A stretch of DNA of 64,000 nt, taken from the NCBI GenBank assembly GCA_030830785.1, contig JAURMI010000003.1, forward strand, positions 186,001 through 250,000, read 5' to 3'. Under the pieces are notes generated by a model. The model worked only from the letters and a program-made list of their open reading frames with translations. It made no database searches and was not told the DNA's origin. The position numbers and the translations under genes are program-made. Source of the DNA: Crocinitomicaceae bacterium. Its GTDB lineage: Bacteria > Bacteroidota > Bacteroidia > Flavobacteriales_D > Crocinitomicaceae. Positions 54,803 to 63,909 of the stretch are shown in pieces; position 1 is the first letter of the stretch, and each line of letters opens with the position of its first letter.

Positions 54803-55872
54803 TTGAAAAGGGTATTTCTTTGTTGACGTAAATAAAAATCTAGAAGAACTATTTGAGCCATTGCTCGGACAATAGGTACAGCTCTAGGAACGACACATGG
54901 GTCGTGCCGACCCTCAATTTGAATTGCTTTTAATTTAGAATCTTGACTGAGGACTTGTTGTGTTTTTAATATGCTCGATACGGGTTTAAATGCGACCCTA
55001 AATGAGATTGGCATTCCGTTAGAAATTCCACCTTGTATGCCGCCAGAATAATTGGTTTTTGTTGAACCATCTTCATTGAATAGGTCATTATGTTGTGATC
55101 CCTTCATGGAAATTGAATCAAAACCACTGCCAATTTCAAATCCTTTCACAGCATTAATTGAAAGCATTGCCTTAGCTAGCTCTGCATTTAGTTTGTCAAA
55201 AACTGGTTCACCCCATCCGGCAGGTACACCTTTAATATGACAGCTTATACCGCCGCCAGAAGTGTCACCTTCTGCTTTCAAGTCATTAAGATAATCTACC
55301 ATTTGAGATGAAACTTCAATGTTAGGGCAGCGCAGAATCGAAGCTTCAATTGTATCTAAATCATACCAACCTTTGTCTGCCAACTGAAAGGGACCAATTT
55401 GGTCTACATAGCAACTAAAACTTAACCCCAGTTTATCAAGTACTTGTGCTGCAAGGGCACCTGCAACAACCCGACAAGCTGTTTCTCTAGCTGAACTGCG
55501 ACCACCCCCACGATGGTCTCTTATGCCATATTTTTGGAAATAAGAAAAGTCAGCATGTGAGGGTCTAAAAACTTCTTTTAATTCCTGATAATCTTTTGAA
55601 TTTTGATCTTGATTGCGGATTAAAAATGCAATTGGACTCCCAGTTGTTTTTCCTTCAAAAAGACCTGAAAGTATTTCAATTTTATCCAATTCTTTTCTAG
55701 CACTGACCAATTCATTTTGGCCTGGTCGTCTGGCATTCAATGCCGCTTGAATTGCAGATAAATCTATTGAAAAATTAGAAGGGAAACCTTCAATTATTCC
55801 TCCAATAGCTACGCCATGTGATTCACCAAATGTGGTGAGTTTAAACACTTGACCATAACTTGAACCCGACAT
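54799..55872 (-). CDS. aroC: Chorismate synthase
   Basis: This 357-residue enzyme makes chorismate from 5-enolpyruvylshikimate-3-phosphate in the shikimate pathway, using reduced FMN. Signatures: [16 protein letters not shown] at the N-terminus, [43 protein letters not shown] and [21 protein letters not shown], and the C-terminal [19 protein letters not shown]. It is the first gene of aroC-DUF4293-ABC-F and divergent from the lipoprotein gene at 55921. Confidence 0.98.
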   Translation of the reverse strand: MSGSSYGQVFKLTTFGESHGVAIGGIIEGFPSNFSIDLSAIQAALNARRPGQNELVSARKELDKIEILSGLFEGKTTGSPIAFLIRNQDQNSKDYQELKEVFRPSHADFSYFQKYGIRDHRGGGRSSARETACRVVAGALAAQVLDKLGLSFSCYVDQIGPFQLADKGWYDLDTIEASILRCPNIEVSSQMVDYLNDLKAEGDTSGGGISCHIKGVPAGWGEPVFDKLNAELAKAMLSINAVKGFEIGSGFDSISMKGSQHNDLFNEDGSTKTNYSGGIQGGISNGMPISFRVAFKPVSSILKTQQVLSQDSKLKAIQIEGRHDPCVVPRAVPIVRAMAQIVLLDFYLRQQRNTLFK

Positions 55873-55876
55873 GTTG

Positions 55877-55884
55877 CAAAGTTA
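55877..55884 (-). promoter_or_regulatory. -7 promoter element of aroC
   Basis: TAACTTTG on the minus strand ends 4 bases before ATG 55872, so the aroC transcript may lack a leader. No clear -33 TTG. Confidence 0.5.
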
Positions 55885-55909
55885 AGGAATTTGGATGGTT
55901 AATCTTTTT

Positions 55910-55917
55910 TATATTTG
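55910..55917 (+). promoter_or_regulatory. -7 promoter element of the lipoprotein gene
   Basis: TATATTTG ends 3 bases before ATG 55921. TTG at 55891-55893 is 16 bases upstream. The divergent aroC/lipoprotein gap is only 48 bp. Confidence 0.5.
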
Positions 55918-55920
55918 AAT

Positions 55921-56631
55921 ATGAGAAAAATACTCTTTATTAGTAGCATTTGTTTACTGTGGAGTTCCTGTGCCCCTGCAAGATTTGTTGAGCCATTACA
56001 AAAAGGAGAACAAGTTCTGACGGGCAATTTTGGTGGCCCTTTGGCTAAAGTGCCAGGCATAGGTATAATTCCCATTCCTTTTAGTTCTCTTGGCTATGGA
56101 AGGGGCTTAAGCAATCAAACTACTGTTTTTGGTAACCTTCATATGACCTCTTTGGCCTTTGGAGTAGGGCAGTTTGAATTAGGTGCCTCACAAAAAATTT
56201 GGCATAATGATCGCATGGGGATTTCAAGTCAGTTAAACACGAACATTCTTATCGATTTCTATACTTCAGCAAACAGAATTTGGCCCCAGCTTGACGCAAA
56301 CTATTACTTTAAGTATGGGAAACAATCCAAACCAGAGCAGCTAGATGCCATGTGCAAAGTGTATCATAGAAATTACAATATGATATATGCGGGCCTATCT
56401 AATTGGTTCGATTTTTATCAAATTGAGGCACAAGGCAGACCAAATAATGAACTTTGGATTCCATGTATACAAATTGGTAATCAATGGATTAGACCAAAAT
56501 GGAGTTACCAAGCAGAGATAAAATTATTGGCCCCTAATTACTCTAACCAAGATATTGTTGTTCCATATCCCAGCGTTTTTGAAACCAAAGGCGCAACTGG
56601 CCTATATTTTGGCATCACTTATCGTTTATAG
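55921..56631 (+). CDS. Predicted lipoprotein of unknown function
   Basis: This protein has 236 residues from ATG 55921; a TTG at 55915 is inside the -7 motif. The lipobox ending LLWSSC gives lipidated Cys17. The rest has alternating strands and many Gly/Asn turns (QVLTGNFGGPLAKVP, LHMTSLAFGVGQFELGASQKIW, YSNQDIVVPYPSVFETKGATGLYFGITYRL), suggesting a beta-rich outer-membrane-associated fold. I recognise no family. It is followed after one base by a second lipoprotein gene, so the two form an operon. Confidence 0.8.
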   Translation: MRKILFISSICLLWSSCAPARFVEPLQKGEQVLTGNFGGPLAKVPGIGIIPIPFSSLGYGRGLSNQTTVFGNLHMTSLAFGVGQFELGASQKIWHNDRMGISSQLNTNILIDFYTSANRIWPQLDANYYFKYGKQSKPEQLDAMCKVYHRNYNMIYAGLSNWFDFYQIEAQGRPNNELWIPCIQIGNQWIRPKWSYQAEIKLLAPNYSNQDIVVPYPSVFETKGATGLYFGITYRL

Positions 56632-56632
56632 C

Positions 56633-57526
56633 ATGAAAAATTATCTACTCATTGGGCTTATTATTACTTTATTAATGTCTTGTCGAAAACGTCTGGACTC
56701 TTTTTTATTCAATCCCCATCAGCTCGAAACCTATCAACTTGATGCTTATCAGGGAGAATTAACGCTCGATCTCGAAGGCGCATTCAATGTTCCCGATTCT
56801 ATGATCCATCAATTACAATGGAATGTAGCTCTAGAAGAAGGTCAGGCACAAATGAGTGCCATATATGTTGGCGACACAACAAAAATAAATTCCGATACTA
56901 TAATTTTATATTGTCATGGGAATAAAGATCATATGGATTTTTATTGGCCCCGACAAAAACTCTATGCCAACACAGGCGGGTTAGGACGCTATGGAATCTT
57001 AATGTTTGATTACCCGGGGTATGGGCTTTCAGAGGGTAAGGCAAGTGAACAAAACATGTATATTAGCACGGCTCGTGCTATTGAATGGTTAAAAGACCAG
57101 GGGCTGGAAGATAGCCGATTCATCATTTTTGGATTTTCATTGGGTTCGGCGGCAGCATGTGAAGTAGCTGGGCACCCCGCCGAATATGCCCTTTCACCGA
57201 GCAAAATTATTCTTGAGGCGCCATTTGCTTCTGCAGAAACGATGATTCAAGATGCTGCATTACTTTCTATGCCAGGTTCGTTTTTGGTTGATTTACAAAT
57301 TGATAACGCAACTGAAATTAAAAAAGTAGAAATTCCATTATTATGGATTCATGGCATAGACGATCATTTTTTATCCTTAACGAGCCATGGACAAATCGTT
57401 TATGATAATAAAACAATAGGTTACAAAGAATCCTATTTAGTGCCCGGAGGAGGCCATGAAACGACTCCCTTTGCGGCGGGTTATCAAAACTATATTGACC
57501 GGATAAGTGCCTTTATTTCTCTCTAG
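56633..57526 (+). CDS. Lipoprotein alpha/beta hydrolase
   Basis: This protein has 297 residues from ATG 56633 (MKNYLLIGLIITLLMSCRK, lipidated Cys17). The frame from 56555 runs through the upstream gene. The hydrolase core has ILYCHGNKDHMDFYWPRQKLY (oxyanion region), GILMFDYPGYGLSEG, nucleophile elbow GFSLGSAAACEVAG, LWIHGIDDHFL with the likely acid and GGGHETTPF with the likely His. The fold matches the Abhydrolase BAAT/esterase type; the substrate is unknown. Its stop overlaps the convergent carboxypeptidase gene by 4 bases. Confidence 0.88.
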   Translation: MKNYLLIGLIITLLMSCRKRLDSFLFNPHQLETYQLDAYQGELTLDLEGAFNVPDSMIHQLQWNVALEEGQAQMSAIYVGDTTKINSDTIILYCHGNKDHMDFYWPRQKLYANTGGLGRYGILMFDYPGYGLSEGKASEQNMYISTARAIEWLKDQGLEDSRFIIFGFSLGSAAACEVAGHPAEYALSPSKIILEAPFASAETMIQDAALLSMPGSFLVDLQIDNATEIKKVEIPLLWIHGIDDHFLSLTSHGQIVYDNKTIGYKESYLVPGGGHETTPFAAGYQNYIDRISAFISL

Positions 57527-59880
57527 TCGCCAATAACTAGCTTGACATTTTTTTGTTGCGTTTCGTTTTCAATTGTCAGGTAATAAATTCCTGCGCTTAC
57601 ATTCAATTCAAGCATTTGATTTTGTTCAGAAGAGCGTTGTTGCCAAAGCAATTTGCCATCCAATCCATATAAGTTTAATTCACTCTTAGCATCGAGCCCT
57701 TCTATTTGAATAATTCCCTTACTTGGATTTGGATAAACTCGAATACCATCATTAAAGAATTCATCCAAACCTACATCAGAATTTTCCAAGTAAATACTAA
57801 AATCATCGAAATAAAATCCGTCTTGACGAACACCACCATCAGATTTCAATTGAAACCTCACTTTTATTACTTGTCCTAAATAATCACTTAGTTCAATCTC
57901 CTCTAAAACCCAACCGTTCTGTACACCTTCCCAAACTGGTTGGTTATTGGGTTGAACGCTTCCATTTGCAGAAGTTCCATCAGTAGTATATAATCCACAT
58001 TGACCAATCCAAGTTGCACCATTGTCTATTGACACCTGAAATTGCGCAAAGTCATAGTCGGCTTCAATATTCCATTTTGCCCAGAATGAAATTTTTGCGG
58101 CAATGGCATCACTCAAATCAATGGAGGGCACATATGTATATAATGTATTGGCATTATTGGCATAATTGCCAGTAGGTGAATCAGTATAAGACTTAGGTGC
58201 GGATACAAATGTGGTCGTAGTAGTATTCCAATTTCCAGTCCAATTGTTTGTATTGGATGCATCTTCTACAGCCAGCAGTGAAATTGCTCCAAAGGTGTGA
58301 ATTATAGTATCGTTTTTAATCCAAAAACCATTGTCAGTTTGTAAAACATATTTTATCTGATCTCCAAATTGAATACTAGGATTTAAGTCAAAACTGATAT
58401 TGCCTATTTCAGTCTCTTGAATGCCCAAGTTATGAGTAACACCTTGACCAACTGAAACAATGTTTTCTAGAGGAATAATATTAACAGTAATCGGACCATT
58501 TTCTCGACCCAACCTTCTGGCTTCATGAGAAAAATTTCCCGAAATCATAGAGATATTACTTGGATCAGTAGACGCAACTTTATAAAAGATTCCGGCGATG
58601 TGCGCCAAGATCAAATTGGGATACACCATTTCTTGACAGGTGGGGATAATTTGAGATGAGGGTTGCCAAAAATCTGTTCCTACTTCAGGGGTGTGAACAA
58701 ACATGGTGTCTTTTTGGCCAATTCCAATATCTAATTTATACATGTAATCGTCTGAATCTCCGGATGCAGGATAAAGACCTGAACTTTTCATCGCTGTGTA
58801 GCCATTGTATTTAACCATTTCATTGGTGTATTCCTGAAAATAATCATGATGATCGGCAAATTCTGCCGTTGTTGTTCCGATTGGAAAAAGTATGTCTTCA
58901 CCATAGGTATGGGCATTGAAGGCAGTAATAAAATGATTGTTTTGCACTAACCAACGCATGGCTTGGGTTTCCGGCTCTGAAAAAGCTGAAGTGCCGCAAT
59001 AGGTTTCGCTTGTTTGATTAAATGAAGTTCCTGTTGTGCCCCACCCATAGCTGTAATTTCGGTTCAAATCTACTCCATAAGAACCACCAGAGTTTTGACG
59101 GCGATTTTTTCGCCACATCCCTCCTCCATTGGGATTTGTAGTTTGGTTGTATATATAACCATCAGGGTTAATGCACGGCACAAAATACAATTGCATGTGA
59201 TCAATCAAATAGGTTACCTCCGGGTTAGTATTATAATTCTCAAGAACATACCACATAAAGAATATGGTCTCCATTAAACTCATAGGTTCTCTTGCATGGT
59301 GTACTGCCGTGTAGAGCACTTTGGGTTCATTGCTCTCATCGATATTTGGATTGTCAGAAATCCGCACATAGTAAATAGGTCTATTTTCAATCGTTAAAAA
59401 AGTATCAATAGGCGCCTTGGCTGTTATTAAATCAGGAAAAACAGCAAACATCTCATCTAATTCTGCTAACATTTCCTCATATTTCAAATATCCGCCCATA
59501 GTACCCAAATTGAAATGTGATGGCGTATTTGGACTAAAACTACCACCACCTTGAGAACCAGAGCAATTGGAATTCTTTAATTCAAAATCTATATTGTTCG
59601 GTTTAGTAAGTTGCGCCAAGTAATATGCTTGCACATCCTCAATCAAAACTTCGTAATTAAATTGATTTTCATTTAAAATTTGACGCTCCTCTTTTGAGAA
59701 ATCTGAAATAAAGAAATATCCATCCTTGTGATAACCATGATCAATGGTAACTCCCAAGGAAGCAATTTTAAGCAAGTCTTCATTGCTTCCAAGAATCTTT
59801 AATCGAGAATAGTCTTGTGAAAAGCAATTACTCAAAAATGATAGAAATATAATCAGAAGAGGTGATTTAAAAATTTTCAT
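57523..59880 (-). CDS. M14 zinc carboxypeptidase with T9SS type-A sorting domain
   Basis: This 785-residue protein has a signal peptide (MKIFKSPLLIIFLSFLSNCFS). Residues about 25-95 look like a propeptide. The M14 catalytic domain is about residues 125-430: zinc ligands His195 and Glu198 in HHAREP, third ligand His324 in FNAHTYGED, catalytic Glu399 in TPEVGTDFW, and NPDGYIYNQT / RKNRRQN. A beta-sandwich (about 560-700, DFAQFQVSIDNGATWIG) precedes the sorting tail (RVYPNPSKGIIQIEGLD ... AGIYYLTIENETQQKNVKLV). It probably trims peptides outside the cell. The 138-bp gap to the next gene is AT-rich and holds that gene's promoter. Confidence 0.94.
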   Translation of the reverse strand: MKIFKSPLLIIFLSFLSNCFSQDYSRLKILGSNEDLLKIASLGVTIDHGYHKDGYFFISDFSKEERQILNENQFNYEVLIEDVQAYYLAQLTKPNNIDFELKNSNCSGSQGGGSFSPNTPSHFNLGTMGGYLKYEEMLAELDEMFAVFPDLITAKAPIDTFLTIENRPIYYVRISDNPNIDESNEPKVLYTAVHHAREPMSLMETIFFMWYVLENYNTNPEVTYLIDHMQLYFVPCINPDGYIYNQTTNPNGGGMWRKNRRQNSGGSYGVDLNRNYSYGWGTTGTSFNQTSETYCGTSAFSEPETQAMRWLVQNNHFITAFNAHTYGEDILFPIGTTTAEFADHHDYFQEYTNEMVKYNGYTAMKSSGLYPASGDSDDYMYKLDIGIGQKDTMFVHTPEVGTDFWQPSSQIIPTCQEMVYPNLILAHIAGIFYKVASTDPSNISMISGNFSHEARRLGRENGPITVNIIPLENIVSVGQGVTHNLGIQETEIGNISFDLNPSIQFGDQIKYVLQTDNGFWIKNDTIIHTFGAISLLAVEDASNTNNWTGNWNTTTTTFVSAPKSYTDSPTGNYANNANTLYTYVPSIDLSDAIAAKISFWAKWNIEADYDFAQFQVSIDNGATWIGQCGLYTTDGTSANGSVQPNNQPVWEGVQNGWVLEEIELSDYLGQVIKVRFQLKSDGGVRQDGFYFDDFSIYLENSDVGLDEFFNDGIRVYPNPSKGIIQIEGLDAKSELNLYGLDGKLLWQQRSSEQNQMLELNVSAGIYYLTIENETQQKNVKLVIGD

Positions 59881-59980
59881 AAGGAAGAATAATTGTTCTA
59901 CAAATTAACTCAATTTTAAATTAATAGGATTTTTTTTTTCACAGAGTGGCAACCATCTTGGTTTTAGATAGTTTAATATT

Positions 59981-60010
59981 TTGACAATGCGTCTTTAAGT
60001 GCTAAATTTA
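59981..60010 (+). promoter_or_regulatory. Promoter of the type-B T9SS surface protein (TTG-N19-TAAATTTA)
   Basis: TTG 59981-59983, 19 bases, then TAAATTTA 60003-60010 (one mismatch at the last base). ATG 60019 is 8 bases further, giving a leader of only a few bases. Confidence 0.65.
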
Positions 60011-60018
60011 CTTATCTC

Positions 60019-63000
60019 ATGAGCTTGTTGCGCTTTTTAATTATTTTTTCATTTTTAAACTTGGCTTATGGCCAGGACCTTTGGCTATACCCAAATAAAG
60101 GGCAATGGGATGAGCGCATTTTATATAATTTACCACTTTCATCTGGCAGGCTATATGTAGAAGCAGATGGGCTCACTTATTTTTTATCTAATGCTACATT
60201 CCACGGTCATGAAGAAAGTAAAGATGACCAACACGCTGAAGATGCGCTAACTTGCCATGCCATTTACCACCGTTTTGTTCATTCTCAAAAAGCTCCTTTT
60301 GTTGCTCAAGATAGTAGCGAGCATTATCACAATTACTTCTTAGGTAATGACCCTAAGCAATGGAAATCTGAAATAAGAGGAACATCGTCTATTTTTAGTC
60401 CTAATCATTTTATCGAAGGAGACCTTCATTATCTTTTTGAAAAAGAACAATTCGCATTCCATTTAGAACTAAAACCTTTTGGTGATATACATCAGTTCGA
60501 TTTTACAATTTCTGGAGCTGATGCCACATTTATTGATAAACAAGGATTGTTGCATATTACGCATAGTTTTGGTGAAATCACTTATAGCAAACCAAAAGCA
60601 TGGGTGCTACTTTCAGAGAACGAAAGAACTGAAGTGCCAATTGAATTTGTTATCAATGATGGAATCATTTCGTTTCAAGTAAATGAACATTACGACCAAA
60701 ATTTTTCGTTATTTATTGACCCTAGCCTCACATTTTCAACTTTTACGGGTTCACCTGTAGATAATTGGGGATTTACTGCAACCCCGGATGTAAATGGAAA
60801 TTTATTTGGGGGCGGCATTGTTTTTGGATCAGGTTATCCAACTACAGCAGGAGTATATGATGCAAGCTATAATTCCGGTACTGGAACCTACCCGATGGAT
60901 GTGGGCATAACCAAATTCAACGCAAGTGGTTCGGCATTGTTATATTCCACTTATCTGGGTGGGTCTGGCAATGAAACCCCACACAGCATAGTATGTGCTC
61001 CTAATGGCGAATTGTATGTTTATGGCGTTACATCTTCGCCAAATTTTCCAATGGCAGGATCATCTTTTGATAATTCATTCAATGGCGGGCCATATCAACT
61101 TCAAAACTCTTTAGAATTCAATGGCTCCGATATTTACATTGCAAGATTAAATCCAACTGGCACAGCGCTATTGTCTTCAACTTTTATTGGAGGTAGTAGT
61201 ACCGATGGACTTAATTCTGCTAGTCTTTTTTACAATTATGGAGACCAATTCAGAGGAGAAATCGTATTGGACGCCAATCAAAATGTATATGTCTCTAGTA
61301 CAACAACCTCATCTAATTTCCCAACCTCGAGCCCTTTTCAAAGTTCTTTGAACGGGACTCAAGATGCAGTGATTTTTAAAATGAATTCAGGTCTTTCGCA
61401 ATTACTTTGGAGTAGTTATTTTGGCGGCAGTGGTGTAGAATCAGGTAACTCCATTACAGTTGGTAGCAATGGAAGTGTTTATATTGCTGGTGGCACAACA
61501 TCTAGCTCCCTAGCCATTACAGGTGGGCATGACCTCACATTTAATGGAGGTAGCGCTGATGGTTATGCCATACGCTTAAGTGCGGCAAATGGTTCTATGC
61601 AATCGGGAACTTATATGGGGCAGTCAGAATATGATCAAACATATTTCATTAGAACGGACATAGACAATGCAGTATATGTTTTTGGGCAGACCGAATCTGC
61701 TTGGGCAATTACTGCAGGTTGTTACGGAAACGCCAATTCCGGTCAATTTTTACGTAAATACACTCAAGATTTATCCGCTACAAATTGGACAACCATGATT
61801 GGTGCGGGTACAGGCCATGTAGAAATTTCTCCAACGGCCTTCTTGGTATCAGATTGTTATGATATTTATTTATCGGGATGGGGCGGACAATTAAATCAAC
61901 TTTATGGGCAAGCTGCCTTTTCTACCACAAATAATTTTTCAGTGACCTTGGATGCCTATCAGCTCAATACTAATGGATCTAATTTTTATATTGCCGTGTT
62001 GGACCAAAATGCTAGCGCTTTAAAATATGCGACTTTTATGGGTGGATTGTCGAGCAGCTACAACCATGTTGATGGAGGGACAAGCAGATTTGACAATCAA
62101 GGAAGGATTTATCATGCCGTTTGTGGCGGATGCGGAGGTAACAACTTTGGATTTACAAGTACGCCAGGTAGCTGGTCTCCACAGAATTTGAGCAATAATT
62201 GTAATCTAGCATGTTTTAAATTTGAGCTGAGCACCATTGAAGCGATTGCGGCCCAACCTGCACCACTCATTTGTATTCCGCAAAGTGTCTTTTTTGACAA
62301 TAATTCTTTAAATGCCAATTCTTTTTTCTGGGATTTTGGAGATGGAAACACCTCGTCGGCTTTTGAACCAATCCATGCCTACACTACACCTGGCACCTAC
62401 GACGTGTTACTTGTTGCCTTTGACTCTACAGGATGTTTTACACCGGATTCCGTTATTGTTACTATTAATATTGGCGATTTTGTTGCAGGCGTAGTGCAGC
62501 CCACAACAAGTATTTGCATTGGTGATTCCTATCAACTTGAGGCCTATGGTGGCAATAGCTACTTGTGGTCACCGGCCAATGTATTAGACAACCCAAACAT
62601 TGCCAATCCAACAGCAACTTTATTAGCAACTACAACATTTAGTGTTATCGTATCAGATTCATGTGGCACCGATACACTGCAAGTCACAATTGATGTCAAT
62701 TCCCCCACACTTACACTACCTAATGATACCACCGTTTGTATTGGTGAAAGTGTGACTATTAATGCAAGCGGGACAGGTACGATTAATTGGACTCCGGGAA
62801 CTTTTTTAAATACTACTACGGGTGCAACAGTAATTGCCACGCCTCAAAATGACATTACTTATATTGCTACTTCAATATCGGGCAATGGATGTACAGCTGA
62901 AGATTCCATGACTATTTTTGTTTTCAATAATCCACCAATTCCGCAATTAATCGATAGTGTAACACTTTGCTACGGGAATACCATGCCTATTACGGCCTCA

Positions 63001-63885
63001 GGAGGGAGTAGTTATTTTTGGTATCCCAACAATAATATTGTTGGTACCAGCACCCCGACTGTTCAAATTAGCACACTTCAAGATCAATATTACTTTGTCG
63101 ATGTTACCAATAGCTGTGGAACTTTAACAGACTCGGTTTGGGTAAGTATTCTTACTGCTCAAATTTGGGCTGGAAACGATACCATAATTTGCCCTGGCCA
63201 GGTGGCAAATCTTTGGGCGAGCGGTGGAATTAATTACCAATGGACTCCAGGAGCAAACACTGCAAGTGCAAATGGGGCCCAAATATCCGTTCTGCCACCT
63301 TATAACACTACATATATGGTTGTAGGGACAGATGTTCAAGGCTGTCAAGATACAGCGTTCGTTCAAGTAAATTTATTTCAACCTGCGTTTGTTAGTGCTG
63401 GACCTGATATTTATGCTGTACAAGGTGACGACATACAACTTATTGCCGATCCATCTGGTCCGGGAACATTTCAATGGATACCACAAGATGAAGTTTCTTG
63501 CCCAACTTGCCAAAGCACTACTGTTACTCCCAACCAAAATGCCCTCTATACAGTATTCTTTACTGATCAAAACGGATGCACTGCTCAAAGTCAAGTAAAT
63601 ATTTATTTTGATCCATTTTTTTACGTGCCCAATACTTTTACTCCAGATGGGGATATGTTTAACCAATATTTTCGGATTATTGGCGGAAACTATTTAGAAG
63701 TTGAGGTAAGTATTTATGATCGCTGGGGAGAACTTATTTATCAATTTACCGATTTAAAAGATTACTGGGATGGAACTTATAATTTTAGGCCTTGCCAGGA
63801 TGGTACCTATAATTGGAAGATAATTTACACTGATTTTCAAAATCACAGAGAAGTACTCACAGGGCACGTTAACTTGCTGCGCTAA
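60019..63885 (+). CDS. Large T9SS type-B surface protein with SBBP-like repeats and PKD domain
   Basis: This 1288-residue protein has a signal peptide (MSLLRFLIIFSFLNLAYGQ). Residues about 20-245 resemble the N-terminal module of Bacteroidota proteins starting LYPNKGQWDERILYN. Residues about 245-740 hold several beta-propeller-like SBBP repeats (LYSTYLGGSGNETPHSI, LSSTFIGGSSTDGL, LWSSYFGGSGVESGNSI, KYATFMGGLSSSYNHVDGG). A PKD-type domain follows near 755-815 (FFWDFGDGNTSSAFEPIHAYTTPGTYDV), then several Ig-like modules with TICPGQVANLWASGG-type sequence. The last 85 residues (FYVPNTFTPDGDMFNQYF ... VSIYDRWGELIY) are the type-B gliding-motility-associated sorting domain. Role in adhesion or matrix is inferred. 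Confidence 0.93.
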   Translation: MSLLRFLIIFSFLNLAYGQDLWLYPNKGQWDERILYNLPLSSGRLYVEADGLTYFLSNATFHGHEESKDDQHAEDALTCHAIYHRFVHSQKAPFVAQDSSEHYHNYFLGNDPKQWKSEIRGTSSIFSPNHFIEGDLHYLFEKEQFAFHLELKPFGDIHQFDFTISGADATFIDKQGLLHITHSFGEITYSKPKAWVLLSENERTEVPIEFVINDGIISFQVNEHYDQNFSLFIDPSLTFSTFTGSPVDNWGFTATPDVNGNLFGGGIVFGSGYPTTAGVYDASYNSGTGTYPMDVGITKFNASGSALLYSTYLGGSGNETPHSIVCAPNGELYVYGVTSSPNFPMAGSSFDNSFNGGPYQLQNSLEFNGSDIYIARLNPTGTALLSSTFIGGSSTDGLNSASLFYNYGDQFRGEIVLDANQNVYVSSTTTSSNFPTSSPFQSSLNGTQDAVIFKMNSGLSQLLWSSYFGGSGVESGNSITVGSNGSVYIAGGTTSSSLAITGGHDLTFNGGSADGYAIRLSAANGSMQSGTYMGQSEYDQTYFIRTDIDNAVYVFGQTESAWAITAGCYGNANSGQFLRKYTQDLSATNWTTMIGAGTGHVEISPTAFLVSDCYDIYLSGWGGQLNQLYGQAAFSTTNNFSVTLDAYQLNTNGSNFYIAVLDQNASALKYATFMGGLSSSYNHVDGGTSRFDNQGRIYHAVCGGCGGNNFGFTSTPGSWSPQNLSNNCNLACFKFELSTIEAIAAQPAPLICIPQSVFFDNNSLNANSFFWDFGDGNTSSAFEPIHAYTTPGTYDVLLVAFDSTGCFTPDSVIVTINIGDFVAGVVQPTTSICIGDSYQLEAYGGNSYLWSPANVLDNPNIANPTATLLATTTFSVIVSDSCGTDTLQVTIDVNSPTLTLPNDTTVCIGESVTINASGTGTINWTPGTFLNTTTGATVIATPQNDITYIATSISGNGCTAEDSMTIFVFNNPPIPQLIDSVTLCYGNTMPITASGGSSYFWYPNNNIVGTSTPTVQISTLQDQYYFVDVTNSCGTLTDSVWVSILTAQIWAGNDTIICPGQVANLWASGGINYQWTPGANTASANGAQISVLPPYNTTYMVVGTDVQGCQDTAFVQVNLFQPAFVSAGPDIYAVQGDDIQLIADPSGPGTFQWIPQDEVSCPTCQSTTVTPNQNALYTVFFTDQNGCTAQSQVNIYFDPFFYVPNTFTPDGDMFNQYFRIIGGNYLEVEVSIYDRWGELIYQFTDLKDYWDGTYNFRPCQDGTYNWKIIYTDFQNHREVLTGHVNLLR

Positions 63886-63898
63886 AATAGTTTTGCAG

Positions 63899-63906
63899 TA
63901 ACTTTG
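63899..63906 (+). promoter_or_regulatory. -7 promoter element of the MBL-fold gene
   Basis: TAACTTTG ends 3 bases before ATG 63910. A TTG lies 22 bases upstream at 63874-63876 inside the previous gene. Confidence 0.45.
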
Positions 63907-63909
63907 AAA

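Noticed and set aside
60750..62230. Possible tandem DNA repeat in the large surface protein
   Set aside because: The repeats are divergent protein modules (YLGGSG-type SBBP repeats); no near-identical DNA copies are visible.
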